In this document: in pieces, positions 1 through 8,112 of the stretch
How positions within the stretch are numbered: the stretch's first letter is position 1
Layout of the letters: each line of letters starts with the position of its first letter
Source: Mesorhizobium sp.
GTDB taxonomy: Bacteria > Pseudomonadota > Alphaproteobacteria > Rhizobiales > Rhizobiaceae
Direction: 5' to 3'
Length of the DNA stretch: 64,000 nucleotides
Assembly (NCBI GenBank): GCA_027492275.1
Contig: JAPUFC010000027.1
Coordinates: 40,020 to 104,019, forward strand
Program-made: the position numbers and the translations under genes
Notes under the pieces: generated by a model
The model's input: the letters and a program-made list of their open reading frames with translations, nothing else
What the model was told of the DNA's origin: nothing
Databases searched by the model: none

Positions 1-604
1 GGAACAGCACCAGGCCTTCCAGCAGCGCTTCGTAGACCTGGCTCGGATGGCGGGGAAACGGTCCGCCGTTCGGGAATACGACGGCCCAGGGCATGTCGCT
101 CGGCCTGCCCCACAGCTCCGAATTGATGAAGTTGGTGAGCCGCACCAGCCCCAGCGCCACCGGCACGCCGGCGGCGACGACGTCGAACATCGACCAGACG
201 GGGATCTTTCGCGAGCGGGCGAACAGGATCATCGCCAGCGTCGTCCCGGCGAAGCCGCCGTGGAAGGACATGCCGCCCTGCCAGATGGCGAAGACGTCGA
301 GCGGATTGGCGAGGTAGCGCTGGAAATCGTAGAACAGGGTATAGCCGATGCGGCCGCCGAGCACGATGCCGAGCGCTGCCCAGACGAGGAAGTCGTCGAT
401 GTCCTCGGGCTTGAGCGGCGAGCCCTTCGGCCCCCACAGGCCGGGCGTGGCGGCGAGGCGTTTTGAATACCACCAGCCGAACAGGATGCCGACGACATAG
501 GCCAGCCCGTACCAGTGGATGGCGACGGGCCCCAGCCGGACGATGACGGGGTCGATGTTCGGAAAGGGCAGCGCGGCCAGCGGCAGCAGCAGGGAATCGA
601 GCAA
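1..604 (-). CDS. lgt: Prolipoprotein diacylglyceryl transferase, C-terminus outside the window
   Basis: Lgt is an inner-membrane enzyme that moves diacylglycerol from phosphatidylglycerol to the lipobox cysteine of prolipoproteins. The visible N-terminal 201 residues include the family signatures [20 protein letters not shown] near the start, GGRIGY about residue 90, and [11 protein letters not shown] followed by [13 protein letters not shown], which carries the conserved His and Arg region. Several hydrophobic segments are evident. No ATG is available in this frame; a TTG at 604 follows GGAG by six bases and is the best start. The gene is divergent from the ubiK-like gene. The reading frame is still open at base 1, so the C-terminal third is missing only because the window ends. 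Confidence 0.93.
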   Translation of the reverse strand, partial: MLDSLLLPLAALPFPNIDPVIVRLGPVAIHWYGLAYVVGILFGWWYSKRLAATPGLWGPKGSPLKPEDIDDFLVWAALGIVLGGRIGYTLFYDFQRYLANPLDVFAIWQGGMSFHGGFAGTTLAMILFARSRKIPVWSMFDVVAAGVPVALGLVRLTNFINSELWGRPSDMPWAVVFPNGGPFPRHPSQVYEALLEGLVLF

Positions 605-724
605 GGAAGGCTCCGCGACGGGTCGGCGCGGACCATGCAGCGGCGCCGGAGCAAGGTCAAGGCGGGCACGCCTTGCGTTTGCCGGGGCGCGGCACTACGT
701 CAGGGGAAGCGCTGGAGGTATCCC

Positions 725-1009
725 ATGTCGACCGGTCCGAACCGCATCCTGGACGAATTCGCCAAGCTGATGACCGACGCCGCCGGTGCGGCGCAGGGGG
801 TGCGGCGCGAGGTGGAGACGGCGTTCCGGGGCCAGGCGGAGAAGATCCTCAACACGATGGACGTCGTGCAGCGCGAGGAATTCGAGGCCGTGCGCGACAT
901 GGCGGTGAAGGCGCGGGCCGAGAACAAGGCGCTCGCCGCCCGGCTGGAGGCGCTCGAAGCCCGGCTCGCCGGCGCGGAGAGCCCAGCGGCAAGCCCCGAC
1001 GGAAAATAA
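725..1009 (+). CDS. BMFP-domain protein, UbiK-type ubiquinone biosynthesis accessory factor
   Basis: This 94-residue protein belongs to the YqiC/BMFP family. In enterobacteria the homologue UbiK assists the aerobic ubiquinone biosynthesis complex and binds lipids; that role is carried over by homology only. The N-terminus (NRILDEFAKLMTDAAGAAQG) and the central VREEVE-like amphipathic helix match the family. Residues 40-85 form a charged, Ala/Glu/Arg-rich coiled coil that would support trimerisation. The frame is open upstream to 515, but the ATG at 725 gives the family length and follows an AGG-containing leader. It is divergent from lgt, a common Rhizobiales neighbour. Confidence 0.85.
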   Translation: MSTGPNRILDEFAKLMTDAAGAAQGVRREVETAFRGQAEKILNTMDVVQREEFEAVRDMAVKARAENKALAARLEALEARLAGAESPAASPDGK

Positions 1010-1328
1010 TTCGTTAAAGTTTTCCACAAAGGCGAAACCGCAAAAAGCGCTGGCCGCTGAATCGCTTACCGGCGATGGCAGACTTGAGCCGGCAATGGCT
1101 TTCCACATGCAAACAGCGCCGCGCCCAAAAAAGGGCTGTTCACGCGACTCTGCTTCAATACACTGAATTTACTGCATGATTCGGGGAAGCGGTCATGCGC
1201 CGGGGCCGCGGGGCTTCCCGGTGGCAGGCCGTGTGCGTCCAGTTCATCCCGGGATCGGCATCCGATGTGCCGTCTTGTGCCCTTTCGCGGAGCGCGTCCG
1301 TCTGCTTCGCAACGACAGGAATATTCGC
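1010..1328 (+). other. Intergenic region upstream of ybjN
   Basis: This stretch of 319 bases carries no convincing gene. An open frame runs into it from the YbjN gene but lacks YbjN similarity before the ATG at 1329. The left half is locally A-rich just after the ubiK-like stop, and promoter signals for ybjN presumably lie here. I could not identify a specific -35/-10 pair or a hairpin. Confidence 0.5.
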
Positions 1329-1829
1329 ATGGAACTGATCGAACTGGAGATCGCCCGCGACATCCATCCCGTGGATGTCATCGAACAGGTGGCGCACAGC
1401 AACGACTGGGCCTTCGAGCGGACGGGCGAGGACGAGATCTCCATCTCGGTGACCGGAACGTGGTCGGAATACCACGTGTCGTTCTCGTGGATGGAGGATT
1501 TCGAGGCGCTGCATCTGGCCTGCGCGTTCGACCTCAAGGTGCCGGAGGCGCGCACGCTGGAGGTGATGCGCCTGCTGGCGCAGATCAACGAGCAGATGCT
1601 GTTCGGCCATTTCGACCTGTGGGAGACGGAGGGCGCGATCATGTTCCGCCAGTCGCTGCTTCTGGCGGGCGGCGCGGAGCCGACCAGCGCGCAGGTGGAG
1701 GTGCTGCTGTCCAGCGCGCTGGAGGCCTGCGAATGCTATTTCCAGGCCTTCCAGTTCGTGGTCTGGTCCGGCACCTCGGCGAAGGACGCGTTGTCCAGCG
1801 TGCTCTTCGAGACGCGCGGGAACGCCTGA
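1329..1829 (+). CDS. YbjN domain-containing protein
   Basis: The 166-residue product matches the YbjN family, small cytosolic proteins with a type III secretion chaperone-like fold and no settled biochemical role. Diagnostic stretches are the N-terminal ELEIARDIHPVDVIEQ, the central GTWSEYHVSFSWMEDFEALHLACAFDLKVP region, and the QINEQMLFGHFDLW stretch. The ATG at 1329 follows AGGA by eight bases and is preferred to a start at 1176, which would add 51 unrelated residues. The stop codon overlaps the next start (TGATG), so csaA is probably translated by coupling from the same mRNA. Confidence 0.85.
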   Translation: MELIELEIARDIHPVDVIEQVAHSNDWAFERTGEDEISISVTGTWSEYHVSFSWMEDFEALHLACAFDLKVPEARTLEVMRLLAQINEQMLFGHFDLWETEGAIMFRQSLLLAGGAEPTSAQVEVLLSSALEACECYFQAFQFVVWSGTSAKDALSSVLFETRGNA

Positions 1830-2188
1830 TGGGATCGTCGCACGAACGCAAGCCGGAGATCGGCTTCGCCGATTTCGAGCGCGTCGACATCCGCGCCGGA
1901 ACGATCGTCGAGGCGGAGCCCTTTCCGCAGGCGCGCAAGCCGGCCTTCAAGCTGAAGATCGATTTCGGCGCGCCGATCGGCGTGAAGAAGTCGTCGGCGC
2001 AGATCACCAAATATTATTCGCCCGAGACGCTGGTCGGCCGGCAGGTCTTCGCCGTGGTCAACTTCGCGCCGCGCCAGATCGGCCCGTTCATGTCCGAGGT
2101 GCTGACGCTCGGCTTTCCCGACGAGGAGGGCGAGGTGGTTCTGGGGGCGATCGAGCGCACCGTGCCGAACGGCGGCCGGCTGTTCTGA
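1829..2188 (+). CDS. csaA: CsaA-family tRNA-binding domain protein
   Basis: This 119-residue protein is a single tRNA-binding OB-fold domain (EMAP-II-like, CsaA type). CsaA dimers bind tRNA and have been described as export-related chaperones in Bacillus. Family hallmarks are FADFERVDIRAGTIVEAEPFP near the N-terminus, KPAFKLKIDFG, GVKKSSAQITKYY in the centre, and the C-terminal NFAPRQIGPFMSEVLTLGF. Length is normal for the family. The start overlaps the ybjN stop by one base. The next gene is on the opposite strand and converges on it with 37 bases between them. Confidence 0.9.
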   Translation: MGSSHERKPEIGFADFERVDIRAGTIVEAEPFPQARKPAFKLKIDFGAPIGVKKSSAQITKYYSPETLVGRQVFAVVNFAPRQIGPFMSEVLTLGFPDEEGEVVLGAIERTVPNGGRLF

Positions 2189-2225
2189 ACCTGCTGCCTT
2201 AGCCTCATTTCCAGCTAGACATGTT

Positions 2226-3638
2226 CTACGCGGGAACGCGCACCGTGGCGCGCAGGCCGCCCATGGGGCTGTCGGCGAGGCTGATGTCGCCGCCGTGGCT
2301 GCGGGCGATGTCGCGGGCGATGGCGAGGCCCAGCCCGGTGCCGCTGGCGTCGAGGTTGCGGGCGATGTCGAGCCGCACGAATGGCTTGAAGACCTCCTCG
2401 CGGCTCGCGGCCGGAATGCCGGGGCCGTCGTCGTCGATGATGACGACCAGCGAGTTGCGCGAGTGGCGCGCCTCGATATGCACAGTTTGCGCGTAGCGGA
2501 GCGCGTTGCCGACCAGATTGCCGAGCAGGCGCGAGAAGGCGTTCGGCCGGACATGGATCGCCGGGTCGCCGGTCAGATTGGAGGTCAGGGTGCGCTTCTT
2601 CAGCCGCGCCTCCTCGCCCAGCCGGCCGAGGAAGGCGTCGAGGTCGAAGGTGCCGGGGTCTTCCTCCGCCTGGTTGCGGGCGAAGGCCAGGTAGGCCTCC
2701 AGCATCGACTGCATGTCGTCGATGTCCTGGTTCAGGGCCGCCGTGTCGAGCCTGGTCCTGCTCATGGCGAGCTGCAGCTTGAAGCGGGTCAGGATGGTGC
2801 GCAGGTCGTGGCTGACGCCGGTCAGCATGGCCGTGCGCTGCTCGATCTGGCGCTCGATGCGCTCGCGCATCTGCAGGAAGGCCATGCCGGCGCGGCGCAC
2901 CTCCTCCGCCCCGCGCGGGCGGAAATCGCGCGGCGTCGGGCGGCCCTTGCCAAAGCTCTCGGCGGCCTCGGTGAGGGCGATGATCGGCCGGATCTGGTTG
3001 CGCAGGAAGGGGATCGCGATCATCAGGAGAACCAGCGACGTGCCGACCATCCAGATGATGAAGATGTGCGTGTTGGACGCATAGGCCAGGCTGCGGCGGA
3101 TGAAGGCGCGCAGCACATGGTCCTTGAGCTGGATGCGCACCTCCAGGATGCGTGAATCGCCGACCGTGTCGATCCAGAAGGGACGGTTGATCTGCTTGGT
3201 GATCTCGGCGGACAGGATCTGGTCGAGAATCGAGAAGAACGGCTTCGGGCCCGGGACCGGCAGCGGCGACGGCGGCAGGATCTCGACGATGATGTCGAGG
3301 CGGTCGCGGGCGATGCGGATGACGTTGGCGTAGTCCGGCGCGTTGGGATAGGTCTCGATCATGTCGATGATCGCGGCCAGGTCGCGGGTGGTGGCCATGG
3401 ACAGGCGCTGCGTCACCGTCTGCCAGTGCCGCTCCATGAACACGACCGTGACGACGGTCTGGAGCAGGATCATCGGCGTGATGACGATGATGAGGGACCG
3501 GGCGTAGAGCCGCTTCGGCAGGTAGATGCCGACGAGGCGCCAGAAATAGTTCCACCGGCGCGCCACGGCCGCGCGCCACTGCGCGGTGCGCGCGAGCAGT
3601 CCGAGCCCCCGGCGGTTGTCCAGATCGGTGGTGGCCAT
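2226..3638 (-). CDS. EnvZ-type membrane sensor histidine kinase
   Basis: The 470-residue protein is a class I histidine kinase that should phosphorylate the response regulator encoded just upstream. Membrane segments lie at about residues 48-68 and 191-210, with a periplasmic sensor domain of about 120 residues between them. A HAMP-like linker follows. The phospho-acceptor is H277 in VSHDLRT. The ATP-binding domain shows the N box NLVGNALRYA near 374, the G1 box DDGPGIP near 403 and the G2 box GTGLGLAIA near 433. It is the third gene of a MarR, response regulator, kinase operon read leftwards, 48 bases after the regulator. The inducing signal is unknown. Confidence 0.93.
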   Translation of the reverse strand: MATTDLDNRRGLGLLARTAQWRAAVARRWNYFWRLVGIYLPKRLYARSLIIVITPMILLQTVVTVVFMERHWQTVTQRLSMATTRDLAAIIDMIETYPNAPDYANVIRIARDRLDIIVEILPPSPLPVPGPKPFFSILDQILSAEITKQINRPFWIDTVGDSRILEVRIQLKDHVLRAFIRRSLAYASNTHIFIIWMVGTSLVLLMIAIPFLRNQIRPIIALTEAAESFGKGRPTPRDFRPRGAEEVRRAGMAFLQMRERIERQIEQRTAMLTGVSHDLRTILTRFKLQLAMSRTRLDTAALNQDIDDMQSMLEAYLAFARNQAEEDPGTFDLDAFLGRLGEEARLKKRTLTSNLTGDPAIHVRPNAFSRLLGNLVGNALRYAQTVHIEARHSRNSLVVIIDDDGPGIPAASREEVFKPFVRLDIARNLDASGTGLGLAIARDIARSHGGDISLADSPMGGLRATVRVPA

Positions 3639-3686
3639 CAGCCTTCCGTTTCGCCGCGCATGCCATGCCGGCCGCGCCGGCGCATC

Positions 3687-4409
3687 CTACTCGACGCTCA
3701 GGCGATACCCAATACCGCGCACGGTCTGCAGCCACACGGGATTGGACGGGTCCTTCTCGATCTTGCGCCGCAGGCGATTGATCTGGACGTCGATGGTGCG
3801 CTCGCCGACGTCGGATTCGCCGGCCACCAGCTCGTGCCTGGGGATGGTGTCGCCGGCGCGGGCGGCGAAGATCGCCAGGATCTCCTGCTCGCGGTCGGTG
3901 AGCTTGATGACCTCGCCGCCGCGCTTCAGCTCGCGCCGGGCGATCTGGAAGGTGTACGGCCCGAAGACGATCTGCTCGACCTTGGGGGTGGACGCCGGTC
4001 CGCCGCGCCGCAGGATGTTGCCGATGCGCAGGATCAGCTCGCGCGGGTCGAAGGGCTTGGACAGGTAGTCGTCGGCCCCGGCCTCCAGCCCGGCGATGCG
4101 GCTGTCCGTCTCCGACAGGGCGGTCAGCATAAGGATCGGCACGTTCTTCTCGGCGCGCAGCGCGCGCGTCAGGTCGACGCCGCTCTCCTCCGGCATCATG
4201 ACGTCGAGCACGATCAGGTCGAAGTCGAGGCCGACCAGCTTGCGCCTCGCCTCGGCGGCGTTGCCGGCCACCGTGACCCGGAAGCCGTTCTCGCCCAGAT
4301 ACTGCTTCAGAAGTGTGCGGATGCGGGTGTCGTCGTCGACGACCAGCAGATGCGGGGCGTCATCGTCCAGCAGCCGTTGCGGCGCTTCGGCGGCGTCAAT
4401 CGTCTCCAT
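3687..4409 (-). CDS. OmpR/PhoB-family response regulator, PetR-like
   Basis: The 240-residue protein has an N-terminal receiver domain with acid-pocket residues D25 and D26, phospho-acceptor D69 in LIVLDVMMP, and K118 in LSKPF. A C-terminal winged helix carries RTIDVQINRLRRKIE and the terminal VRGIGYRL. It is a DNA-binding transcription factor, presumably driven by the kinase downstream. Its start lies inside the last codons of the MarR gene, a 14-base overlap that implies translational coupling. A MarR gene followed by a response regulator resembles petP-petR of Rhodobacter capsulatus, where PetR is needed for bc1-dependent growth. Target genes here cannot be read from sequence. Confidence 0.92.
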   Translation of the reverse strand: METIDAAEAPQRLLDDDAPHLLVVDDDTRIRTLLKQYLGENGFRVTVAGNAAEARRKLVGLDFDLIVLDVMMPEESGVDLTRALRAEKNVPILMLTALSETDSRIAGLEAGADDYLSKPFDPRELILRIGNILRRGGPASTPKVEQIVFGPYTFQIARRELKRGGEVIKLTDREQEILAIFAARAGDTIPRHELVAGESDVGERTIDVQINRLRRKIEKDPSNPVWLQTVRGIGYRLSVE

Positions 4410-4938
4410 GGCCCGGACCTCCGGATGTCGCGCGGGACTGGTGCCCCGGCAGGCTGTCGATCTGGCGGCGCAGTTCCGGGTCGACCATCGACTTCAGGAA
4501 ACGCTCGATCAGCGTCCGGTCCTCGCTCGTGCAGCCCTCCAATGCGGCCTGTATGCGGCGCGACTGTGGCCGCGCCAGCGCCAGCGACAGCGCGCGGCCC
4601 TTGGCGGTCGGGTAGAGCTCGCGCTGGCGGCGGTCGCGCAGCCCCTGGATCTGCACGATATGGCCGGTGTCGATGAGCTGCTTGAGGACGCGCGCGAGGC
4701 TCTGCTTGGTGATCTTCAGCACGTCGAGCAGCTCGGCGACGGTGAGCCCGGGCATCCGGTTGACGAAGTGGAGGATGCGATGATGCGCGCGGCCGAACCC
4801 GTATTCGATCAGGATCTGGTCGGGATCGGAGGTGAAATCCCGGTAGGCGAAGAACAGCAGCTCGATGATCGGCAGGTCGAGCTCGTCGCCGGCGGCGAGC
4901 GGGGTCCTGATCGGGCTGGCGTCGGCACTGTCGGTCAT
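4396..4938 (-). CDS. MarR-family transcriptional regulator, PetP-like
   Basis: The 180-residue product is a winged-helix MarR protein. The wHTH core is GRAHHRILHFVNRMPGLTVAELLDVLKITKQSLARVLKQL, with a wing RDRRQRELYPTAKG and a C-terminal dimerisation helix ending ERFLKSMVD. The ATG at 4938 follows an AGGA-type site and gives normal family length; a frame open to 5040 would run the coding region through the palindrome upstream. It leads the operon with the response regulator and kinase and is divergent from the branched-chain aminotransferase. A perfect 12-bp inverted repeat 18 bases before the start is a strong candidate for its own operator. Confidence 0.9.
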   Translation of the reverse strand: MTDSADASPIRTPLAAGDELDLPIIELLFFAYRDFTSDPDQILIEYGFGRAHHRILHFVNRMPGLTVAELLDVLKITKQSLARVLKQLIDTGHIVQIQGLRDRRQRELYPTAKGRALSLALARPQSRRIQAALEGCTSEDRTLIERFLKSMVDPELRRQIDSLPGHQSRATSGGPGHGDD

Positions 4939-4955
4939 CTGCGGTCCTGCATGTG

Positions 4956-4986
4956 AAAAATATGTCAGCATTATTGACATATTTTT
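4956..4986. promoter_or_regulatory. Perfect inverted repeat, candidate MarR operator
   Basis: Arms AAAAATATGTCA (4956-4967) and TGACATATTTTT (4975-4986) are exact reverse complements separated by seven bases. The block is strikingly AT-rich against a high-GC background. It lies 18 bases before the MarR start codon and between two divergent genes, the usual position of an autoregulatory MarR site. Binding by this MarR protein is inferred. Confidence 0.7.
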
Positions 4987-5159
4987 CGGCGACTGGTAAT
5001 TATTGAAAAGCTTTTCGACGGATAGCGACCGAAAAGGCAAGCACTTTCAGCATGTCCGCAACGTTCCTCCGGCCTTGACCGGGGGCGGGGAGGCTTTGCC
5101 TTTCGACCGGTCGCGCCGACCGGCGTAAAGCGCCACGAAGCGAGACCAGGGAGGTCATC

Positions 5160-6053
5160 ATGTCGTCCGTTCCTTTCGACCAGCTCGAAGGCTCTATCTG
5201 GATGAACGGCAAGTTCGTCGACTGGGCCGATGCCAGGATTCATGTGCTCACGCATGGCCTGCACTATGCCAGCGCCGTGTTCGAGGGGGAACGGGCCTAT
5301 GGCGGCGAGATCTTCAAGCTGACCGAGCATACCGAGCGCCTGCACGAATCGGCGCGCATCCTGGGCTTCGGCATTCCCTATAGCGTCGCCGAGATCGACG
5401 AGGCGTGCCGCGCGCTGCTTGCCCGGCAAGGTTTTCAGGACGCCTATGTGCGCCCCATCGCCTGGCGCGGCAGCGAGCAGATGGGCGTGGCGGCGCCGAA
5501 CACCCGCATCAACTGCGCCGTCGCCATCTGGCAGTGGCCGAGCTATTTCGACCCGGCGCAGAAGCTCAAGGGCATCCGCCTGGACATGGCCGAATACCGC
5601 AGGCCCGACCCGCGCACGGCTCCGTCGCGGGCCAAGGCGTCCGGCCTCTACATGATCTGCACCATCTCCAAGCACGCGGCGGAAGCCAGGGGCTATGCCG
5701 ACGCGCTGATGCTGGACTGGCGCGGCCAGGTGGCGGAGGCGACGGGCGCCAACGTCTTCTTCGTCAAGGACGGCAGGCTGCACACGCCGAAGGCCGACTG
5801 CTTCCTGGACGGGATCACGCGGCGCACGGTGATGGGCCTGGCCAGGGATCGCGGCATCGAGGTGGTCGAGTGCGCCATCCTGCCCGAGGAGATGGCCGGC
5901 ATGGAGCAGTGCTTCCTGACCGGCACCGCCGCCGAGGTGACGCCGGTTTCCGAGATCGGCCCCCACCGTTTCGAGGTGGGCAGCATCACGGCGACGCTGA
6001 TGGCGGACTATGCCGAGGCCGTGCAGCCGAGGCGCGCCATTGCGGCGGAATAG
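5160..6053 (+). CDS. ilvE: Branched-chain amino acid aminotransferase (class IV)
   Basis: This 297-residue PLP enzyme transfers the amino group between Leu/Ile/Val and 2-oxoglutarate. Catalytic lysine is K159 in SRAKASGLYM, the same numbering as E. coli IlvE. Phosphate and cofactor contacts appear at EATGANVF (about 193-200), and THGLHYASAVFEGERAY (31-47) is the fold-type IV substrate-binding stretch. The C-terminal LTGTAAEVTPV is also typical. The ATG follows GGAGG by six bases. A class IV D-amino acid transaminase is the main alternative. Divergence from the MarR/two-component operon is a conserved Rhizobiales arrangement as far as I recall. Confidence 0.92.
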   Translation: MSSVPFDQLEGSIWMNGKFVDWADARIHVLTHGLHYASAVFEGERAYGGEIFKLTEHTERLHESARILGFGIPYSVAEIDEACRALLARQGFQDAYVRPIAWRGSEQMGVAAPNTRINCAVAIWQWPSYFDPAQKLKGIRLDMAEYRRPDPRTAPSRAKASGLYMICTISKHAAEARGYADALMLDWRGQVAEATGANVFFVKDGRLHTPKADCFLDGITRRTVMGLARDRGIEVVECAILPEEMAGMEQCFLTGTAAEVTPVSEIGPHRFEVGSITATLMADYAEAVQPRRAIAAE

Positions 6054-6168
6054 GCGGCTTGGACGAAGGCGTTAGCGGACACCCCTCCCGCGACGATTTG
6101 ACTTTCCCCTGCGTCAGGTTTTCCATGCGCGGGTCGGACGGTGGATCCGATTCTGGTGGAGGGAAATC

Positions 6169-6456
6169 ATGGACGCGCTACTTCCTATCATCGTGCAGAT
6201 CGTGACGGGCGTCATCGGCGGTCAGGCCGTGGGAGCCGCCATCAAGCAGGCGGCGATGGGCCAGTTGCCGAAGATCATCAGCGGCGCGGTGGGCGGTGTC
6301 GCCGGCGGCCAGATCCTGGGCAGCCTGCTCGGCGCCGATCCGGCGGCCGCGGGGGCGCTGGGCGGCATGCTCGGCGACGCGGTGGGCGGCGTCGGCGGCG
6401 GCGCCATCCTGACGGCCATCGTCGGCGCCGTCATGGGCGCGATGAACAAGCGCTGA
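6169..6456 (+). CDS. Small glycine-rich hydrophobic protein of unknown function
   Basis: The product has 95 residues and is almost entirely Gly, Ala, Ile, Leu and Val. GxxxG-like runs (GGQAVGAAI, GGVAGGQILGSLLG, LGGMLGDAVGGVGGG) resemble glycine-zipper membrane helices. It lacks a classical signal peptide cleavage site, so it may insert directly into the inner membrane. A GGAGG-containing leader precedes the ATG. Similar anonymous proteins are common in Hyphomicrobiales. It is followed by a very strong hairpin, so it is probably monocistronic. The function is not known to me. Confidence 0.7.
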   Translation: MDALLPIIVQIVTGVIGGQAVGAAIKQAAMGQLPKIISGAVGGVAGGQILGSLLGADPAAAGALGGMLGDAVGGVGGGAILTAIVGAVMGAMNKR

Positions 6457-6468
6457 AGCGGCCTGCGA

Positions 6469-6512
6469 GGACATGACAAAGGGCGGCCGCGCGGCCGCCC
6501 TTTGTCATGTCC
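6469..6512. terminator. Perfect 44-bp palindrome, hairpin terminator without U-tract
   Basis: Bases 6469-6490 are the exact reverse complement of 6491-6512, with no spacer. The inner part is GGGCGGCCGC followed by GCGGCCGCCC. It starts 12 bases after the stop of the glycine-rich gene and ends 41 bases before the hydrolase start. There is no T-run after the stem, so classical intrinsic termination is not certain. Confidence 0.6.
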
Positions 6513-6553
6513 GGCGGCAGGCTCTATATGCGGGGCGAACCGCAGGAGAGAGC

Positions 6554-7204
6554 ATGGGCCAGCTGAACGCCTTCATCGTTCCCGTCACCCCCTTCCAGCA
6601 GAACTGCACCGTGCTGTTCGACGTGGACACGAAAGCGGGCGTCGTCGTCGATCCGGGCGGCGACCTCGACGCGATCCGCGAGGCGCTGCGCGAGCACGGA
6701 GTCGAGGTCACGGCGATCTGGCTGACGCACGGCCATATCGACCACGCCGGCGGCGCCATGGATCTGAAGGACGAGCTGGGCGTCGACATCGTCGGACCGC
6801 ATGCGGCGGACCAGCCGCTGCTTTCCAACCTTGAGACGCAGGCGGCGCGCTTCGGCCTGCAGGGGGCGGTGCGCAACTGCGCGCCCGACCGTTTCCTCGA
6901 GGAAGGGGAGGTGGTGTCGTTCGGCAACCACCGCTTCGAGGTGCTGCATTGCCCCGGCCATGCGCCCGGCCACGTGGTTTATTTCAACCGCGCGGCCGGG
7001 TTTGCCCATGTCGGCGACGTGCTGTTCCGGGGCTCGGTCGGCCGGACCGACCTTCCGGGCGGCAGCCACGAGACACTGATCCGGTCGATCAAGGAGAAGC
7101 TGCTGCCGCTGGGCGACGAGGTCGGCTTCATCTGCGGGCACGGGCCGGGCGGCCGGTTCGGCGAGGAACGCCGCACCAATCCGTTCCTCAACGGACAGAT
7201 GTAA
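6554..7204 (+). CDS. Metallo-beta-lactamase-fold hydrolase, glyoxalase II-like (YcbL type)
   Basis: The 216-residue protein carries the zinc motif THGHIDHAGG (H59, H61, D63, H64) and further ligands in HCPGHAPGHVV and GDVLFRGSVGR, plus the terminal FICGHGPGG. This is the small YcbL/GloB-like branch, probably hydrolysing a glutathione or other thioester in the cytosol. It lacks the C-terminal helical domain of classical GloB, so type II glyoxalase activity is likely but not proven. The ATG at 6554 follows AGGAGAG. The frame is open back into the palindrome at 6473, but that extension has no family similarity. Confidence 0.88.
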   Translation: MGQLNAFIVPVTPFQQNCTVLFDVDTKAGVVVDPGGDLDAIREALREHGVEVTAIWLTHGHIDHAGGAMDLKDELGVDIVGPHAADQPLLSNLETQAARFGLQGAVRNCAPDRFLEEGEVVSFGNHRFEVLHCPGHAPGHVVYFNRAAGFAHVGDVLFRGSVGRTDLPGGSHETLIRSIKEKLLPLGDEVGFICGHGPGGRFGEERRTNPFLNGQM

Positions 7205-7238
7205 CGAAGGGGCGGGCCCGGCCGGACCCGCCCCTTCG
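7205..7238. terminator. Bidirectional hairpin between convergent genes
   Basis: Arms CGAAGGGGCGGG (7205-7216) and CCCGCCCCTTCG (7227-7238) are exact reverse complements with a ten-base loop. The hairpin begins immediately after the hydrolase stop and lies 19 bases from the stop of the convergent BA14K gene. Confidence 0.75.
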
Positions 7239-7257
7239 CGCCGTTGGACGGTCCGGC

Positions 7258-7698
7258 TCAGTCGGCGACGCAGAAATGGCGCTGGCCGTCATAGCCCATG
7301 AAGGTGCCGCTGCGCGCGTCGAAGGACCGGTAGCGGTCGACGCAATACTGGTACCAGGCCCGGCTCCACGGCTCCAGCGAGCCGTAGGAACCCGTCTCGC
7401 GCGGGTAGTATTCGCGGATCGGCTGCGGACGCGGCCGGCGGTACGGGTTGTCGTAGACGGGTTCCTGGTGGACGGGCTCCTGATAGACGGGCTGGCGGGA
7501 GGTCAGGCCCACGGCCAGCGCGCCGGCGGCCAGGCCGAGAATGCCGGCCACGGCCAGATCGCCTCGTGAGGAATGGTGATGGCGCTCGACGCGATAGGAA
7601 TCGCGCCAGCGTTCGCCCGCCTGCGCCCCCGGCAGCGCGGTCAGGGTCGTCGCCAGAACGGCAGTCGAGAGGATTGCGCTTTTGAGAAGACGGTTCAT
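7258..7698 (-). CDS. BA14K family secreted protein
   Basis: The 146-residue protein has an N-terminal signal peptide ending near ALPGAQA. A hydrophobic Ala/Gly segment lies about residues 48-66, then a Pro-rich repeat with QEPVHQEPV. The C-terminal BA14K motif is YCVDRYRSFDARSGTFMGYDGQRHFC, with its two cysteines. BA14K was first described as an immunoreactive 14-kDa protein of Brucella, with lectin-like behaviour reported; its role here is unknown. AAGGAG lies six bases before the ATG. Convergent with the hydrolase. Confidence 0.88.
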   Translation of the reverse strand: MNRLLKSAILSTAVLATTLTALPGAQAGERWRDSYRVERHHHSSRGDLAVAGILGLAAGALAVGLTSRQPVYQEPVHQEPVYDNPYRRPRPQPIREYYPRETGSYGSLEPWSRAWYQYCVDRYRSFDARSGTFMGYDGQRHFCVAD

Positions 7699-7899
7699 GC
7701 TTCACTCCTTCGCGAACCGGCCGCATGGGCCGAAAACCTTATGGCGGATTTCTATCGCCGGCTCGCTGAATGGAAGCTGAACGGTCGGGCGCTCGCCGGC
7801 TTCGGAGGGCGGCAAAGCGCAAAGCATAAGAAATCCCGCGCTCGCGCACGGGAAAGGCCGTTTCGATCGAAGCCGGTCCGGGCTGACCGGCTCAGGCCG

Positions 7900-8112
7900 T
7901 CAGCCGACCGACAGGTTGACCGCCTTGGGGCCCTTGCCGCGCTTGTCCGGCTCGGTGTCGAAACGCACTTTCTGCCCGTCCTCGAGACCGGGAAGGCCGG
8001 AGGCCTGGACAGCCGAAATGTGGACGAACACATCCTTCTGCCCGTCGTCCGGCGTGATGAAGCCAAAGCCCTTGGCATGGTTGAAGAACTTGACAGTGCC
8101 GGTCTGCGGCAT
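7900..8112 (-). CDS. Cold-shock protein (CspA family), copy 1
   Basis: A 70-residue single cold-shock domain protein. RNP1 is KGFGFI and RNP2 is VFVHI, the two aromatic RNA/DNA-binding motifs. It probably acts as an RNA chaperone or antiterminator. The ATG at 8112 follows GGAG by six bases; a start at 8154 would add 14 residues without similarity. A leader of more than 200 bases separates it from the next gene, which fits the long 5' UTR common in cold-shock mRNAs. A second csp gene on the same strand lies at 8932. Confidence 0.92.
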   Translation of the reverse strand: MPQTGTVKFFNHAKGFGFITPDDGQKDVFVHISAVQASGLPGLEDGQKVRFDTEPDKRGKGPKAVNLSVG

